Shown in pieces: positions 12,001 through 25,300 of a stretch of 64,000 bases of DNA (its first letter is position 1; every line of letters starts with the position of its first letter). The stretch covers positions 372,140 through 436,139 of the forward strand of contig VWZP01001727.1 of assembly GCA_013396995.1 (NCBI GenBank), read 5' to 3'. This stretch comes from Dicaeum eximium. Lineage: Eukaryota; Chordata; Aves; Passeriformes; Dicaeidae. The translations under genes were made by a program, and so were the position numbers. The notes beneath the pieces are model-generated. The model did no database searches. It was not told the DNA's origin and worked only from the letters and a program-made list of their open reading frames with translations.

Positions 12001-15000
12001 TCCGGGAGATTACAGGAAACTGGGCACCTGAGTGAACAGCTGAGTTCAAGTGCCGGAAGAGTGCCTCTAAGTGTTGCAGGATCACTGACATGATCCTGCT
12101 TTAGACTTCTATGGATTTTGCATTTTCAAATTTCAGGTTTTTTTGCATTTTGCTGTTAAGCTTGAGAGAGGTTTTAAAACAATATGGCATCCATTGGTGG
12201 AGAATTTCCTGCTGACTTCGTGTGCATCAATGAATGTGTACAGCAATACACGAGACAGAAGAAAAAGTGAAAGTAAATATTTTTTATGAGTACTTCAGTT
12301 AGTTTGAATTGCTGCAGGAATTCATTGGAGACACATTTCCTTGTGCATTCCTTTCACTGTATTTGTTCTACTGTTGTTTTGATCTCAGCCATTTTCAGAC
12401 TTCTTACCATTAAAACTGTTTCTCTTGATCTGGCACATTTAAGCTGTTTTGCTACCTGAGGTTTCTAAATCCATCCTGAACAGGAAATCTCTGGTTTAGT
12501 GTCTGTTTGGTCTCAGTTATTGTGAATGCAGTGTAGTTGTGGTTCCTGATGACTTCTGCCCCCACCTCTCCCCAAGCACCATTTGTGACGGACCTTTTGT
12601 CTTCTGTTTCAGATATTTTGTAAACAAATGATACAGTGATGGAATACAAAGAAATCTCAGTTGGGTGTAGCCAGACCTTTGCTTTTGAGAGTACAAATAA
12701 GTAATCTCCTGCTTGAGTGCACTATTTTAGTGATAATGTTCTCCTGGATGGTATGATAAACATTTAATTCAACTCAGTGGTTGTTTTCCACTTGCATTTC
12801 CCTTTGCAGCTTGTGTCCGCTTCAAGATTTTTCTTTTGTTTTTCTCCTTCTCACTTTTCTTGCCTTTCCCCCCCGCTCTTTTGTTTTGACAAGATATATT
12901 ATCAAATTTTAATAGTAAGAAACTGCATTTTGGGATCAATTTTGCTTTAATTTCTGTAGTTGTGAGTCACATTGAAGTGTCAAGCATAAATCATGCTGTT
13001 TGATGTATGTCTGTGCAGTGCTCCTTCCTGAGCACTCTCAAACTAGCAGTAATTTGTAGATTGGTGGGGCTGCTTTATGGCCTTGTTTCCCCTCCCTGAT
13101 TTGCTAGGGGTCTAAAAATCTACCCACCATGTTGCCAAAAGGATCTGGCCATAAGATGTGGGTGTTCTGATCGCATGATTAGGAGCTCTTCTCTCCAGAC
13201 ACAAGTGAGCATCTGTGTGTCAGAAGGCAGGGACACCATCATCATCTTGACTAGGCAAGAGATGCAGTTCTGGTCAAATGGGGCCCTTGTGCTGACCATC
13301 TCTAGTCCATTGACCACACTATTCATGCCCTTCATGTGAGGGCTGCATGTGTCCTGGTGAGACAGAGATGGCTGATGGGGATGTTTCTGGTATATAGTCT
13401 GCAAATACCTTCATGAAAGCCCATCCATCCCAACTCTGCCAATAAAAATAATCAGTTCTGATGAAAGACTGTGGAATATTTGTCTACCTCTGGAGGTCTG
13501 TAAGAAGAGATAAGATCCAAGAAGCGATAAGTAGTGCAAGGACTACTTCTTCAAGAATTTGAAAACTTAAGTCTACATACTCATGACGTATTTCTTAGTG
13601 AACAATTTAAATTACCTCTAACTATTAATATCCTAATTCTTGAAGATGATGTTACTATAATTTTAAGATATATTTGCTTTGTTATCTGATCCACTTTGAG
13701 TTTGTGGGCATCAGTACAACTTGGCTGTTTTTCATTTTCATCACTGTCTGTGCCTGGAACTGCCTGGTGCTCCCAGCATTTATTCTCGCATTGATGGAGT
13801 ACAAATGATGGATTAAAGCCTGAAGGGAATTAAAATTAAAATTATTAGTTTTCATTTTGACAGCTATAAAATTTTTCTGAGTTTTACAAGGTGGCAGTAG
13901 CCATACTGGCTTAGGCTAAAGCTGTGTCTAAGTCATTGTATGAGCTCTGATGATTGCCAAAATTGAATATCCAGAGAAAAGTAAAAATGAGAGGTTGGTC
14001 ATATGCTTTCAACTGTTTTTGCTTAGTAGAATTAATGACATGTTGCAAGTTACATTGCTTTAGTACAATGCTTGGTAGTTCAGTAGAATAAAGTGTGGAG
14101 TAGTTAAATGAAAAGTTGTGATGGCAGGTTCAAAAGGAATTAAGTTAATTCAGAGGCAGCAGTTCTGTTTCATGTGTAGGAACAGCTGTGGTGCAGCACA
14201 CATGGATGTGTGGATGCTGGAGAACTGGACTACTGAAAGCAGCCAGTCTGGTCTAGGCTCTAAGCAGCAGCACCCAGTGCTGTGCAAGGCACAGGCCAGA
14301 ACTCACAGCCAGGGCATTTATTGACTCATTAGTACCTCACAGGGAAACTTAACTTGTCCAGCTCTCCTTGTTTCCATGTAAACTTCTTGTGTTGATGTTG
14401 TGGTTTGGCAAGAAATTCCACAGTGTTACATAGAATTGAAAGACATGGAGAAGCAATTTATTCTACCTGGTATTTTCCTGCCTTTTAAAATTTTCTATTC
14501 TTGTTTCATATCCCCTATAAGTCATTTCTTATCCAAGGTCACAGCTTCTACAGTTGTTGCTTTCATGAAAATCGCCTCAAGCCTCGATTGCTTTCTCCAT
14601 AAAGTTCTGAACTCTGAGCTATGGTCTTTACATCAATGTGTGTTTGTCATGAACAGCCTCTGCTGCTAATGTGGATGCACTGAATCATGGCCATGTTGAG
14701 TACCAGACTTTTGACATTTTTTTGTCTTAGCTGTGCTTGAGTCAGTTAAAATCATTATATGTAGGTGTAAATTAAGATAAAGCCACAAGTGGGTTGTTGG
14801 TTTTTTTAACAAGTTACTTAGAACTTTTCTAATTGACTGCTGAGTAAGATGGATTTTCCTAGACTTCTGTGTGTCCTGTTACAGATAGAGCTTCCTTGTC
14901 CCTTCCAGCAGGAAAAGTGCCTGTGAATGGTAGATAGTCTTTACCTTAGTGTACTTCCTGAGTCAAGGTTTTTTCCTTTGACAATGTATAAGCCAGTCTG

Positions 15001-16247
15001 AATTGAGGGAAAAAAAAAAAATCTCCTGATATGTGGCATGTAGGGGAATAGAGCCTGAAGCACAGTGTTCCTTAGGAGACTTGCTATTGTACCTGATACA
15101 AACATATAAAATTTGTGTGTAGCCCTCCCCTCCTGCACACCTAACAGCAGTGATCTGCTCTACTGATGTGTCATGTTGTAGTGTGTGGATTCCTCAGAAA
15201 AATTTAGGTGCTTTTAGTCAAAATATAATGTCTTGTCACCAGAAAAAAATGGCTCTGAGTTGCAACTGTTCTCTGAGCAACACTGGATCAATTTGCACTG
15301 TACTGTAATTGTCTGTATTGACCTGTTTGTTATCGTGGCCACAGACAACACAGAATTGCCATGCTCGGTGGGGAAGTGAGTCAGCTTGTATTAGATCCTC
15401 TTTTTCTTTTTCATAAGCTAGACTTTCCTGAATTTGAAAGCTTTTTACCACAACTTGCAACGCAACACTCTAGCACATGAGAAACTTTAATTCCATGCAC
15501 CAGCACCTCTTCTGTAACAGAACAGATTGTGGTTTAACCTGTGCTATGGATGCAACAACAAGTATTTTTAAAAAAAACTTAGGTGAGGTTGGGATTTAGA
15601 GGCACACAGCAAGAGGCATGTGCTTTAAAAGGCATCACCATCTTGGAGTGTGTGTTTGAGAATTTTTCTGATGTGGTGTTCAACTTACTTACCAGGACTG
15701 ACATGCTTAAAGACAGACCTTTGTAGATCTAGGCTTATATACTAAAGATTCTTAAGGTTTTGCTGATACTTTAATTAAAAATTAGCCAACATTTGCCAGA
15801 AATTTTAATTTACAAACATACATAAATGGTGTTTAATTTGTATCAGGCAAAGAATTACTTAATGAACAATCAGAATCAGCTTTTGTTGATACCATTTTTC
15901 ATATATGTAATTATCAAAATGGTGGTTGGTGAAATGACATGAGAAAAAGATGATGGTGTAGAAACCCTAGGGGTTGGCGTAGAATTCCCACCCCCCCACC
16001 CCTTTTTTTGAAGTATACTTGCTTGACTTTTTGTGATAAATAAGTTTGTGTAAATGATGTACAATATTGCAAGTCTATTATTGGCAGCTGCTATTATAAC
16101 TATCTTTTTAACAAATTCTTTATTCTGAGTAGGCTCAGTTTCAATATGGCCTAGAACTCCATGCAGCTGTATACCATCAAAGTGTTTTGTAATTTGACTG
16201 AGTGTTAAGTCATTGTTTTAATGTAGTTTCTCCTTTACTTTTTTCAG
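1..16247 (+). other. Large 5' intron (intron 2) of ARHGAP29, no gene recognised
   Basis: This is AT-rich, CpG-poor sequence with stop codons in all frames and no match to the missing ARHGAP29 start exon. That exon should encode a block resembling IFDPDYIKELVNDI, and no such reading was seen. There is a T/G-rich tract at 1037-1125, a short 13-bp tandem repeat near 4937-4976, a 17-base T run at 11924-11940 followed by an acceptor-like CAG at 11950, and an exon-like open frame at 10222-10563. None of these is supported as a gene. The stretch is assigned to the intron because the first exon found (16248) begins in the middle of a codon. Confidence 0.75.
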
Positions 16248-16391
16248 AAAATCATGATGGCCTGCATCAAGTAGTACATGAACGCCTGGGGGAGTTGCTA
16301 CGTGTTTTAAAAGCAGTCATAAATAAACATCAGACTCTAAATTCGGTTGATATTCTTAGTGCTGCAGGAACAGTTATTGCAAAAGTAAAAG
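16248..16391 (+). CDS. ARHGAP29: ARHGAP29 exon 3 (first coding exon in window)
   Basis: The acceptor is TTTTTTCAG and the donor is G|GTAAGG. The exon starts with two bases completing a split codon and ends in phase 1. It reads [20 protein letters not shown] and continues through [10 protein letters not shown] to AKVK, clearly collinear with human LEELLRVLKSIMNKHQNLNSVD. This part lies N-terminal to the F-BAR domain. Exon length is 144 bp. Confidence 0.95.
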
Positions 16392-19300
16392 GTAAGGAAT
16401 TACTACCTTTCATATTCATGGAAAAATGTAATTAGTCACTTGATTGACTCTGGCTTGGAGTTATAGATAGAATTTTACATATACAGAAGAAACTGGGGTT
16501 TTTTAAGAGTAATACTTTAATACTTGTTAAAAAAAATGCCTTTCCTAAGTAAAGACTAATATTAAATAGCTTGTTTTCTCATTGATGTGATAAAATTCGG
16601 CTTATATGAAGCTAAGTGTAAACCCACATTGAATTCTAAAAGCACAAGCCTTTAATTTTAAGCTTTTCTTTACCTGACTATCACAGAATAATATCACAGA
16701 GTAATAAACCTGGCATTTATCCACTTCGAGATTTGCCAAGAATCTCTGCCTAATTCTGTGAGTCTGTAGGGATGGCATTGTATTTGTATCAGGTGAAGAA
16801 ATCTGAGCAATCCAAATCTGAATAGTTGAAGAGTTATGAATTCCACAAGTGGATCGTAGCCATGTGTCAATAAAGGTGTCAATAGCAACAAGAAAAAGTG
16901 TTGCAGACATGTTAATACTTTCTATTATGTTGTTAATACTTTCTATTATGTTTCTAGTAATGTTAATACTTTGTTCTTAATCTTTGCTACTGCAGAAGCA
17001 GCACAGTTGTGTTTTACAGTTTTCTGTCAAATGTGTTCAAGGTAGTCAAGTTCTAGGACTGTACTTTAGGTGCACAAGAAAAGCTTGTGCTCAGCCATAA
17101 CTCATTTGAACTATCTTTAATATGATATTGTATAATAAGACACTTCTTAAAGAAAAAAGATGTGAAAGGAGTTGATGTTGTTATGGTTACAGACTTTGTT
17201 CTTGAGCTGGAGCAAAGTTCAAGTTTTTACTTTTCCTCCTCTTATTTGTATTACTCTGTGAATAATTTTCTCAGTGGCAATGGTTTGAGATTGCTTTGAA
17301 ATCTAGCTGTAAGACTCCTGCTATAGTATCCAAAGTGTAGTAATGTACCCTCAGGTTGGTATTGGGACTGATGCTGTTGAACGTCTTTGTCGGTGACAAG
17401 GACAGTGGGATCAGGTGCACCCTCAGCCACATGGCTGATGACACCGAGCTGTGTGATGTGGCTGACACACTGGAGGGCAGGGATGCCATCCAGGGGGACA
17501 CTGGCAGGCTGGAGAGGTGGGGCCCTGTGAACCTCGTGAAGTTCAATAAGGCCAAGAGCCAGGTCCTGCTCCTGGCTCGGGGTGATCCCAAACAAGTACA
17601 GACTGGGCAGAGAATGGATTGAGAGCAGCCCTGAGGAGAACTTGGGGGTGTTGGTTGATGGGAACTTCAACATGACCCACAATATGTTCTTGCAGCCCAG
17701 AAAGCCAACCCTGTCTTGGGCTGCATCCAAAGCAGAGTGGCCAGCAGTGTGATTCTCCCTCTTGACTCCCCTGCTGAGACCCCCTACCTGGAGTACTGCA
17801 TCCACCTCTGGAGCCCCCAGAATAAAAAGTGCGTGGAGCAAGTTTAGAGAAGGGTCACAAAGACAATCAGACAGCTGTCCTGTGAAGACAGGTTCAAAGT
17901 TGGGCCTGCTCAACCTGGAAAAGAGAAGACTGAGGAGACCTTAGAGGCCCTTCCAGTACCTGAAGGGACTACAAGAGAGCTGGAGAGGGACTTTTGACAA
18001 GGGCATGTAGTGACAGGACAAGAGGTGAAGACTTGAAACTGAAAGAAGGCAAGTTTAGCCTAGATACACAAAAGAAATTCTTTACTGTGAGGGTCGTGAG
18101 ACTGGAACAGGTTGCCCAGAGAAGCTGTGCATGTCTCATGCCTGGCAGTGTTCAAGGCCAGGCTGGATGGAGCTTTGAGCAACCTGGTCTAGTGGAAGCT
18201 GTCCCTGCCCATGCCAGGGGGGTGGAATTACATGAGCTTTAAGATCCCTTCCAACCCAAACCATTCTGTGATCCTTTGGCTGAAGTAAATACAAACTCGC
18301 TCTGTGGCAAATAGTCCTTGCTGTGATCCAGACTGTGTGACCTGGCCACACAAATGCAAGGAAGGGGAACTCCAGATCACATTAAAGATGATGTCAGGCA
18401 GTACTGCCTCAACATTTGTAGCCATCGATACAAACAAGTACTTTGATACAGAGATTTTGGTAATGCCTGTCAGTTTGCTCAGACACATTCTGTATTTGTC
18501 ACACTTGTGGAGATGGAAATGGGGAGATTCGAGACTTTGGGACTCTGACTGGTACTTCAGTCCTACTTCTCTGTGAACAGTGAAGCCTTTGCTGCATGAA
18601 AACAGACTACCTCCCCCCAACATAATCTGTGGTAAATGTGAAGGTTTGCCTTTAGCACCTGTTTGGTTTTTACAGCTGTTATTTTTCTGAGGGTCATACT
18701 GCTCCAAGTTTATATTCAAACTGAAGTGTATGACAGCTGGTACTGAGAAAGCGGAAATAAAAATACAGCACATTGTGATGGTTATAAGCATATCAGACCT
18801 CAGATGTGCTTACTTTGACCTGTGTGTAACACATGCATTCACATGTTTTCAGCTGTGGTTATTTCACCAGAGGTAATGCAGCTTTTGAATAAACAGGAAG
18901 CTACAAGAATGTGAGGAGCTGGTAGAACATATCCAGTATCCTTTTTCCTCTGGCTTCCCTGTCTTTGTTAATGTGACATTATGAAAAGTTCATGTGACTC
19001 ATCTGTTTCTTGTCATTGGAGGACAGAACTATAAAAAGATATGGAAGCACTCTGTAGTTGGATTTATGACTAGGAAGAAAATTAACCTGGCATGGAAAAA
19101 TTCTGATGTTTATTTAGGAGAGGATGAAATAGAAACAAGCTGGGATTTACACGTGATTCCACCTCCTGGTTTTTGAGTCTTTGCATAATGTCAGAGTCTC
19201 AAATCCAGTTTTTCTTTGGGATTTCATATAGGGACATATTGCTATTATAACAAACAAATGCCTTTTGCTCTTCATTAAATCAGTTACAATAACTTTGAAA

Positions 19301-22300
19301 CTTTAGTGACTCATGAAGTGTTCTCATAACTGTGACAAGTTGTGTTATGCTTTAAACATAATGTCCAGTGCAGATATACTACCTCCCCTTAGATTGCTGC
19401 AAGTGTGAATATTTTGAAGGCTAACAAAAATTAGAGTGCTTGAGACCCTCTTTCAAGCTTCTTGGGTATGTGCCCCTGGTTCTGCTTTGGATGTTCAATG
19501 CTTTTCCTTTTAGACAGATTGAAGGCAAAACTTGCTGTAACGTGTTACCTGAATCTTGCTACAGAGAATCATGCTTGGCAGTACAGACTTGTCAGACTTT
19601 TGCTCTTTTGGACTGAGGTTGAGGCAAAATGGTGATAAGAAGAGTGGGACATGACATGTTTGATTTGTCTGGTTATATCCTGGACATGACATGCCTCACT
19701 GGGCCTCTTTGGACTCGACTACTTAGACATGCCTACTTGAGTACTTCATGAAGAATGTCTTTTAAATGGCACCGCACTTGACCTGGAAGAATTGAGACTT
19801 ATTGAAGCATCTTGCTTGGAACTTGTCTAGACTCCCTTTTCTGTAAGTCACTTCCCATTCTGGCACAGCATCATATTCATAGTTATTTTTCCACTCAATG
19901 ACTTTAAATAGTTGATGGCCTCAGAAGTACATGGTTCTTCTGATCCCATGCTGAATTCAAGTTTGGACTCTTCTTTTGCTCTTAATTACACCATTTGACT
20001 TAATCACTAGAATGAACACTGATTCCTGGTAAATCTGAAAATTACACTTATTTTGTGGAAGTTTCCTATTTAAGCATGGGCTTTTTTGTAGTAGTTCTGC
20101 TTCACAAAGAAATGCCTCAAACAAGATGAAGTAATTCAGTTTTGTTGGTCTATCTGTGATATACATTCAGAGCAATTTATTATGGGAGGAGTAGGAAACA
20201 GTTCCTTGAAATCGTCTTGTTGGCATCCGGCTCAAATTGAGGAGGCTGCCAAATCTGGTAGTAAGTACAGACTGGTGAAATTATATGGCACTAAGAACTA
20301 AAAATGGAACAGTGGGCCTTAGACAGCCTGTTGATCCTCTCTAGGATGCAAGAATATTCTTTTGCCTCTTTCCAATCTCCATACTATTGCTCTTTACTTA
20401 TGTTCCTCTCCTCATTTATTTTGCATGTTTTTGAAGAAGAGAGGTAATAACAAGAAGTATTGCAAGTCTTTGTTTTCAGAGAGGGAGTGGTCTTTTGGTC
20501 TTTGTTGGGTTTTTTGTTTGCTTGGGTGTTTGTTTTGTTTTTGAAATAGTTCTGAAAGGTTTTTGAAAGCATTGTTGTGAGTTTAAAGATAAAATTGGTT
20601 GCAAAGGTACTCAGTTCCAAGAAGTCAGCCAGTTGCTTACTTCTTCTAAGTCAGCTAGTAAAGCATGGATTGAGGATGTATTCATGCCTAAAAAAAGACA
20701 TGGTGATACTACCATATATATCTATGATGTATGAGAAGACTGACCTGCAAAGAGCAAATTCTGTGAGCTTGTCCAGGCTCTGCAGGCAGCTTGCAAGGCA
20801 GCTTTGCTGCTGTCAGTCCTGCACGTGTGTGAGCAGCAGGGTTGAGGCAGCGAGCGAACCTGTGCAGACTCCAGCGTGGCTGTGTCCTGTAGGCTGTGTG
20901 CATGTGAGTTCACTGGAACTATCCATCACCTTTCAAAGGCCCTGGTGGCCCTTTGGTCTTGACAGCAGTCAGCCTTTCCTTCATCATTTTAGAAGCATTG
21001 CTCAAAAGTCCTCAGGCAATGCTTCAGCTTCTGGGATTCTCACTTAGAAAACCTTCATGGCTGTTTTGGGTTCCCCAGCCTGATCTGTGCATGATTCAAA
21101 AAAGTTTTCATGGCATGACCCAAGAGCTGAAACTGCAGCGTACTGCAGCATTTTAATGAGATTGCCAAACCCACCTCAGTTTGAATGCAGGTTTGGAAAT
21201 AGAGATCCACTGCAAGCTATGCTTGCATTTCTGGTACTGGGTTTGGATTTTAACATATCATTGTCATATGATGTTTTGAAGTTCATTATGTGTCATCTGA
21301 ACTCTTGCTTAGAAGAGTTGTCTAGTTGTATACTTGCTTTGAAATCTGTAGAACTATAGATAGATAGCTGTCATTTCCAGACATGGCAAGATTACTATAG
21401 TTCATTGTTGTCAGTAGCTATTGTGTGCAGTCAGGATGTCCTGGGGAAAGAGAGTGCGTGGTTTAGAGTTGACGTTAAGTACATCAGCATTCCAGTGGTG
21501 GTAAGCTAGAAAAAAGCTGGTGGTATTCTGCTGAATTACTGAGAGATTAGACTAACCTGTTTTGGGAGAAGAGAAAAGAAGTAAATCTGAAAATTTTGAG
21601 ATTTGTTATTCCTTTTGTGATGGATCCTGAAAAGAAAGGATTTCTCTGGCATATAAAGTGTAAAGCTTAACAAAACTCTTCCTGGAACAGGAAGGCAGAG
21701 TGAAACAGACGGCATTTCTTTAGGGAAAGGCTCTCTATATTAATGTCTTCTTAACTAAGTGAAAGAGGTGCTCTCCCTCCAAAGGCACTGCGGCTAATGG
21801 ATATACGAATGTTTCCATGGTAAGTGCTTTGAATGCAGAGACAATTTTTGCTAATTCCTTCTAATTTTGAAGCAGTTTGTATTTCATACTGGCTCTTAAA
21901 TGATTTTTCCAGTCATTAGGAGCTGGTAATCAATAGGTCGCATTGTGACTGTTGTTGCTTAATGATTTGGAATGCAAAGTTTAGATTTATACACAACGTT
22001 ATTTCTGGAAAGTTGAGATTTTCAACTAACCTGAATTTAAAAAAAAAAAATCCACTGCTATTTACAAAGTTATTTCTAAAAAAATCTGTGGAGCTTTATC
22101 GAATCTCATTTCAAACAAAGGTGCCAGAGGCATTTTTTTGTGTAATTACAAAGTGTAGTTGAACGAAGGGGTAGGAGAAGCTGTAATTTAGTAGTGAACT
22201 GTGTCAATAGAGACTGGTAATGTTTTTGTAATATGTGATGATTGGTTTTTGCTGTAGGCTTATTACAACATTTTTTCGTATCTACAAGTAATTGTAAAAA

Positions 22301-25300
22301 TAGCCCATGAGAAGAAAGCGCAATTTCTGTAATAGCTTTGTATAGAAATAGTTGTTATAAAATGTTGATCAAGTCTGTTGGCATACTGTGCAAAAAGGAA
22401 TGGATTTAACTGTGTTACTTTACTGGTAAAAAACTTTTCCTTTCACAAAGGAAGTCTAATGGGGGAGCAGATTACTGTACTTTCTTTGTTTGTTACCCAT
22501 TAGTGTTTAGGCACCTGGCAGGAAGTTTGAATACTTTTTAAGATTAAAGCCTGTTAATTTGCTGAGAAAATTTGTATAGAATGGGCAACACTTTAACATT
22601 TTATTTTTGCTACTTCTACAAGTCATTGTATTCTATTTGTACTTGAAATGTGAAGAAGACAAATTAACCTTTTTAGATTTTGCAAAAAGTGATGTGGGTT
22701 GAGTACCTGTATGTGTGTCATTGCAGTATCTCTAAAATAGGTGTGAGCATGTGACTTGAATATATAGAAAATTAAGAATATTGCATTGCTTTAAAAAAAA
22801 AACCTTCAAACCAGTAAACTGAAAAAAAGTAAACTTAAGAAAAAAATACTAATGTGAAGTTTCTGACTATTTTGTTAGAAGTTTCTAACATTTCTAACAA
22901 TGTAACTCTGGGGAAAACTTCCCTCCAGAGGATACAGCTTCAGCTCAAAGGAATGTATTCAGCTTTTCTACAAAAAATCTCCCAGTCGCCACTGATTAAG
23001 GAGTTAAGTTGAAACCAGACAAAAATGGTTGTGCTTTTTGTCTTGTCCTTTCTCCCTCCCTCTTCTTGTTTAGTAGTTGTTAATAGAAACTCTGGATGAA
23101 TCATTCTTGTCTCATTATTCCAGCTTATCATGGAAGTGTGCTAAAGGCTGTGTTGAGTGGTTAAGTACTTGATCACCACTTTAAACCATCTAGTTTATCC
23201 AGCAACACTCTTTTTCCTATTTGGGACCACCAATAGTTATGCTGAGTCTCTTCCCCACTTTTAACGGGAAAAACTGGGGGGCTTTTGCCAGCTTGAGGAG
23301 CTAATAATTGAAGGATTTTGCAGTGGACACCATCTTTTGGTAGCTTTCTGCTTGCCTGTACTCAAGGCAGAAATGCTGCCTTCTGGATTGCATTCAGTTG
23401 AGGAGGCACTCCCACAAACTACTGCTCCTGTTTGGAATTCTGAAGTTTCTACTCAGAAAAGGAGCAGCTTTTGCAATATCTGACTGCATTTGCGAGCATT
23501 TGTGATTTGACTCTAGCTGGTAAATGACTGCTTTTGTTGTCCATGCATTACCAACATTTCCACACAAAACTGCTCCTTAAGTGAGAAGATACAGGAAGTG
23601 CAAGAGTAATCTGATTTCATTGTGGGAACCATCTGGATTGTGTTATTTTTTTTTCCTTTAATGTTTACTTTCTTACTAAGCTCCTTTAAAATTGTTTTTT
23701 CAATTATTCAGAAAAGCATAATGTTGCATGTTCTGTGTGAGACTTTGTGTATAAAATTTGCCTCTAGGCCTGGTAAACTTGCTTAAAATTATTGACCCCA
23801 CCTCTCACCCTTTGGTTGTTGTTTGTTTTGTTTTGTTTTTTTAGCGGTGAACTTCAAAGAAGTTAATGAAGAAAACAAGAGAGAACTCTTCAGTGAAATA
23901 TTTTCTTCCATTGAAACATTAGCATTCACCTTTGGAAACATGTAAGTTGGAATCCAGAAGGAGTTTTTAAAGAACTCAATGGAGATGAATCAAATTCAGA
24001 CACAGCAATAACAAAAGCTTTAGTTTTCTTTTGGACAACTATTTTGTGATAAAGTAATCTAAATTAGCTACATCTAGAACAATTTTACTGTTTTGGGTTT
24101 TTGTCAGTTTGGGTTTTTTTCTTAATAAGGAAATCTAGGATGGTATTGAAATTGCAGAGAATATAAGATGCCTTCTAAAAAGGGTTTGCAGAACTTCTAA
24201 AGGACTTTGTAACATTATCTGAACTTTTGAATTCAGTGCTACAGAACTTCTCGGTGAGGTAAAGTAATGAAGTAACACAATTCTTTGTTTTTCTGGCAGT
24301 GTTTCAGACTTCCTTATGGGAGATGTAGACAATGGCTCGTCATTGGGACTTCCTGTATCTCGGAGAAGTCGGGTAAGCTAAACATGTTCTCTTGGAGTGT
24401 AAAATGATACCTGTTAAAGGAGACTTCAGTTCCACTGAAACTCTGCATCATGGGGCTGGGACACGGGGAGTCTTCTCAGTTTTAAAACAAGATTCAACCC
24501 AGGAAGTATGTGTATTCAAGGTTTCAAATACTTGAATATATTCTCAATTCTAAATGACAGGGCTACCTGCTGTCATTGTTTTTGAGATTTTTAAATTGGT
24601 TAAGTGAAAATAAATGGGGCCAAGTAAGATACTTGAATGATTGCTCGCTGAAGTACTTAGACTATTACCAGTAAAACCTGGAAGTGAAAGGGTTAATGAC
24701 TTCATTTTGGCTTTTGAAGACTCGTATTCATGACAAAATTACCTTTTCTTCTTTCGGAGCCTGCTTTGTGCTGTAACTGTGTCAGCAACAATTCACTAAT
24801 AGGACTGTCAACTTTTAGGTAGTCAAAGAAAAACACATTTTAAATTTCCCTTTAAACATTCTGAAGGTATGATTGAAAAATGCTCGATACCAAATTATGT
24901 TTTGGATTTTTGTATCTTGAGAAGGAGAGTTTCAGGTAAATCAAATAAATTTAAGAGTTACATGCAAGGAAGATACAATTGATAATTAGTGTGTATTACA
25001 AGCGGAGTTGTAGCAAGGTTATAATGTTAGATTGTGCATTTTTTAAAAGGCTCTGTTGAAACATACTTAAGACTTAGCATTTCTTCACACAGGTTTGTAT
25101 GCAGCAAGCCATGCAGCTACAGCCGAGTAGTCTTTTCAAACTTTCACTATATTTGGTAATCCGTCTTTCTCCCATGTGTGTTATAACACAAATTTTACTT
25201 CTGTAGTTGCTACAAAACTTGTCCTCATAAACAATATGGAGGAAAAGTAGGCTACTCAGAAAACTGGTTCCACCAAACTTCAATTTAGGTCACTGATAAA

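Larger units (their letters stand above)
16392..23844 (+). other. ARHGAP29 intron 3 (7.45 kb)
   Basis: The intron holds a sense-oriented CR1 fragment (17352-18274), a 21-bp tandem duplication at 16911-16952 and a small inverted repeat at 22872-22900. It ends in a GTTTT-repeat tract running into the acceptor TTTTTTTAG. A 156-codon open frame near 20577-21047 shows no recognisable domain and is treated as chance. Nothing else is recognised. Confidence 0.85.

Noticed and set aside
20577..21047. 156-codon open frame in ARHGAP29 intron 3
   Set aside because: No recognisable domain, no splice context, and it overlaps other frames of similar size. Frames of this length occur by chance in 64 kb.
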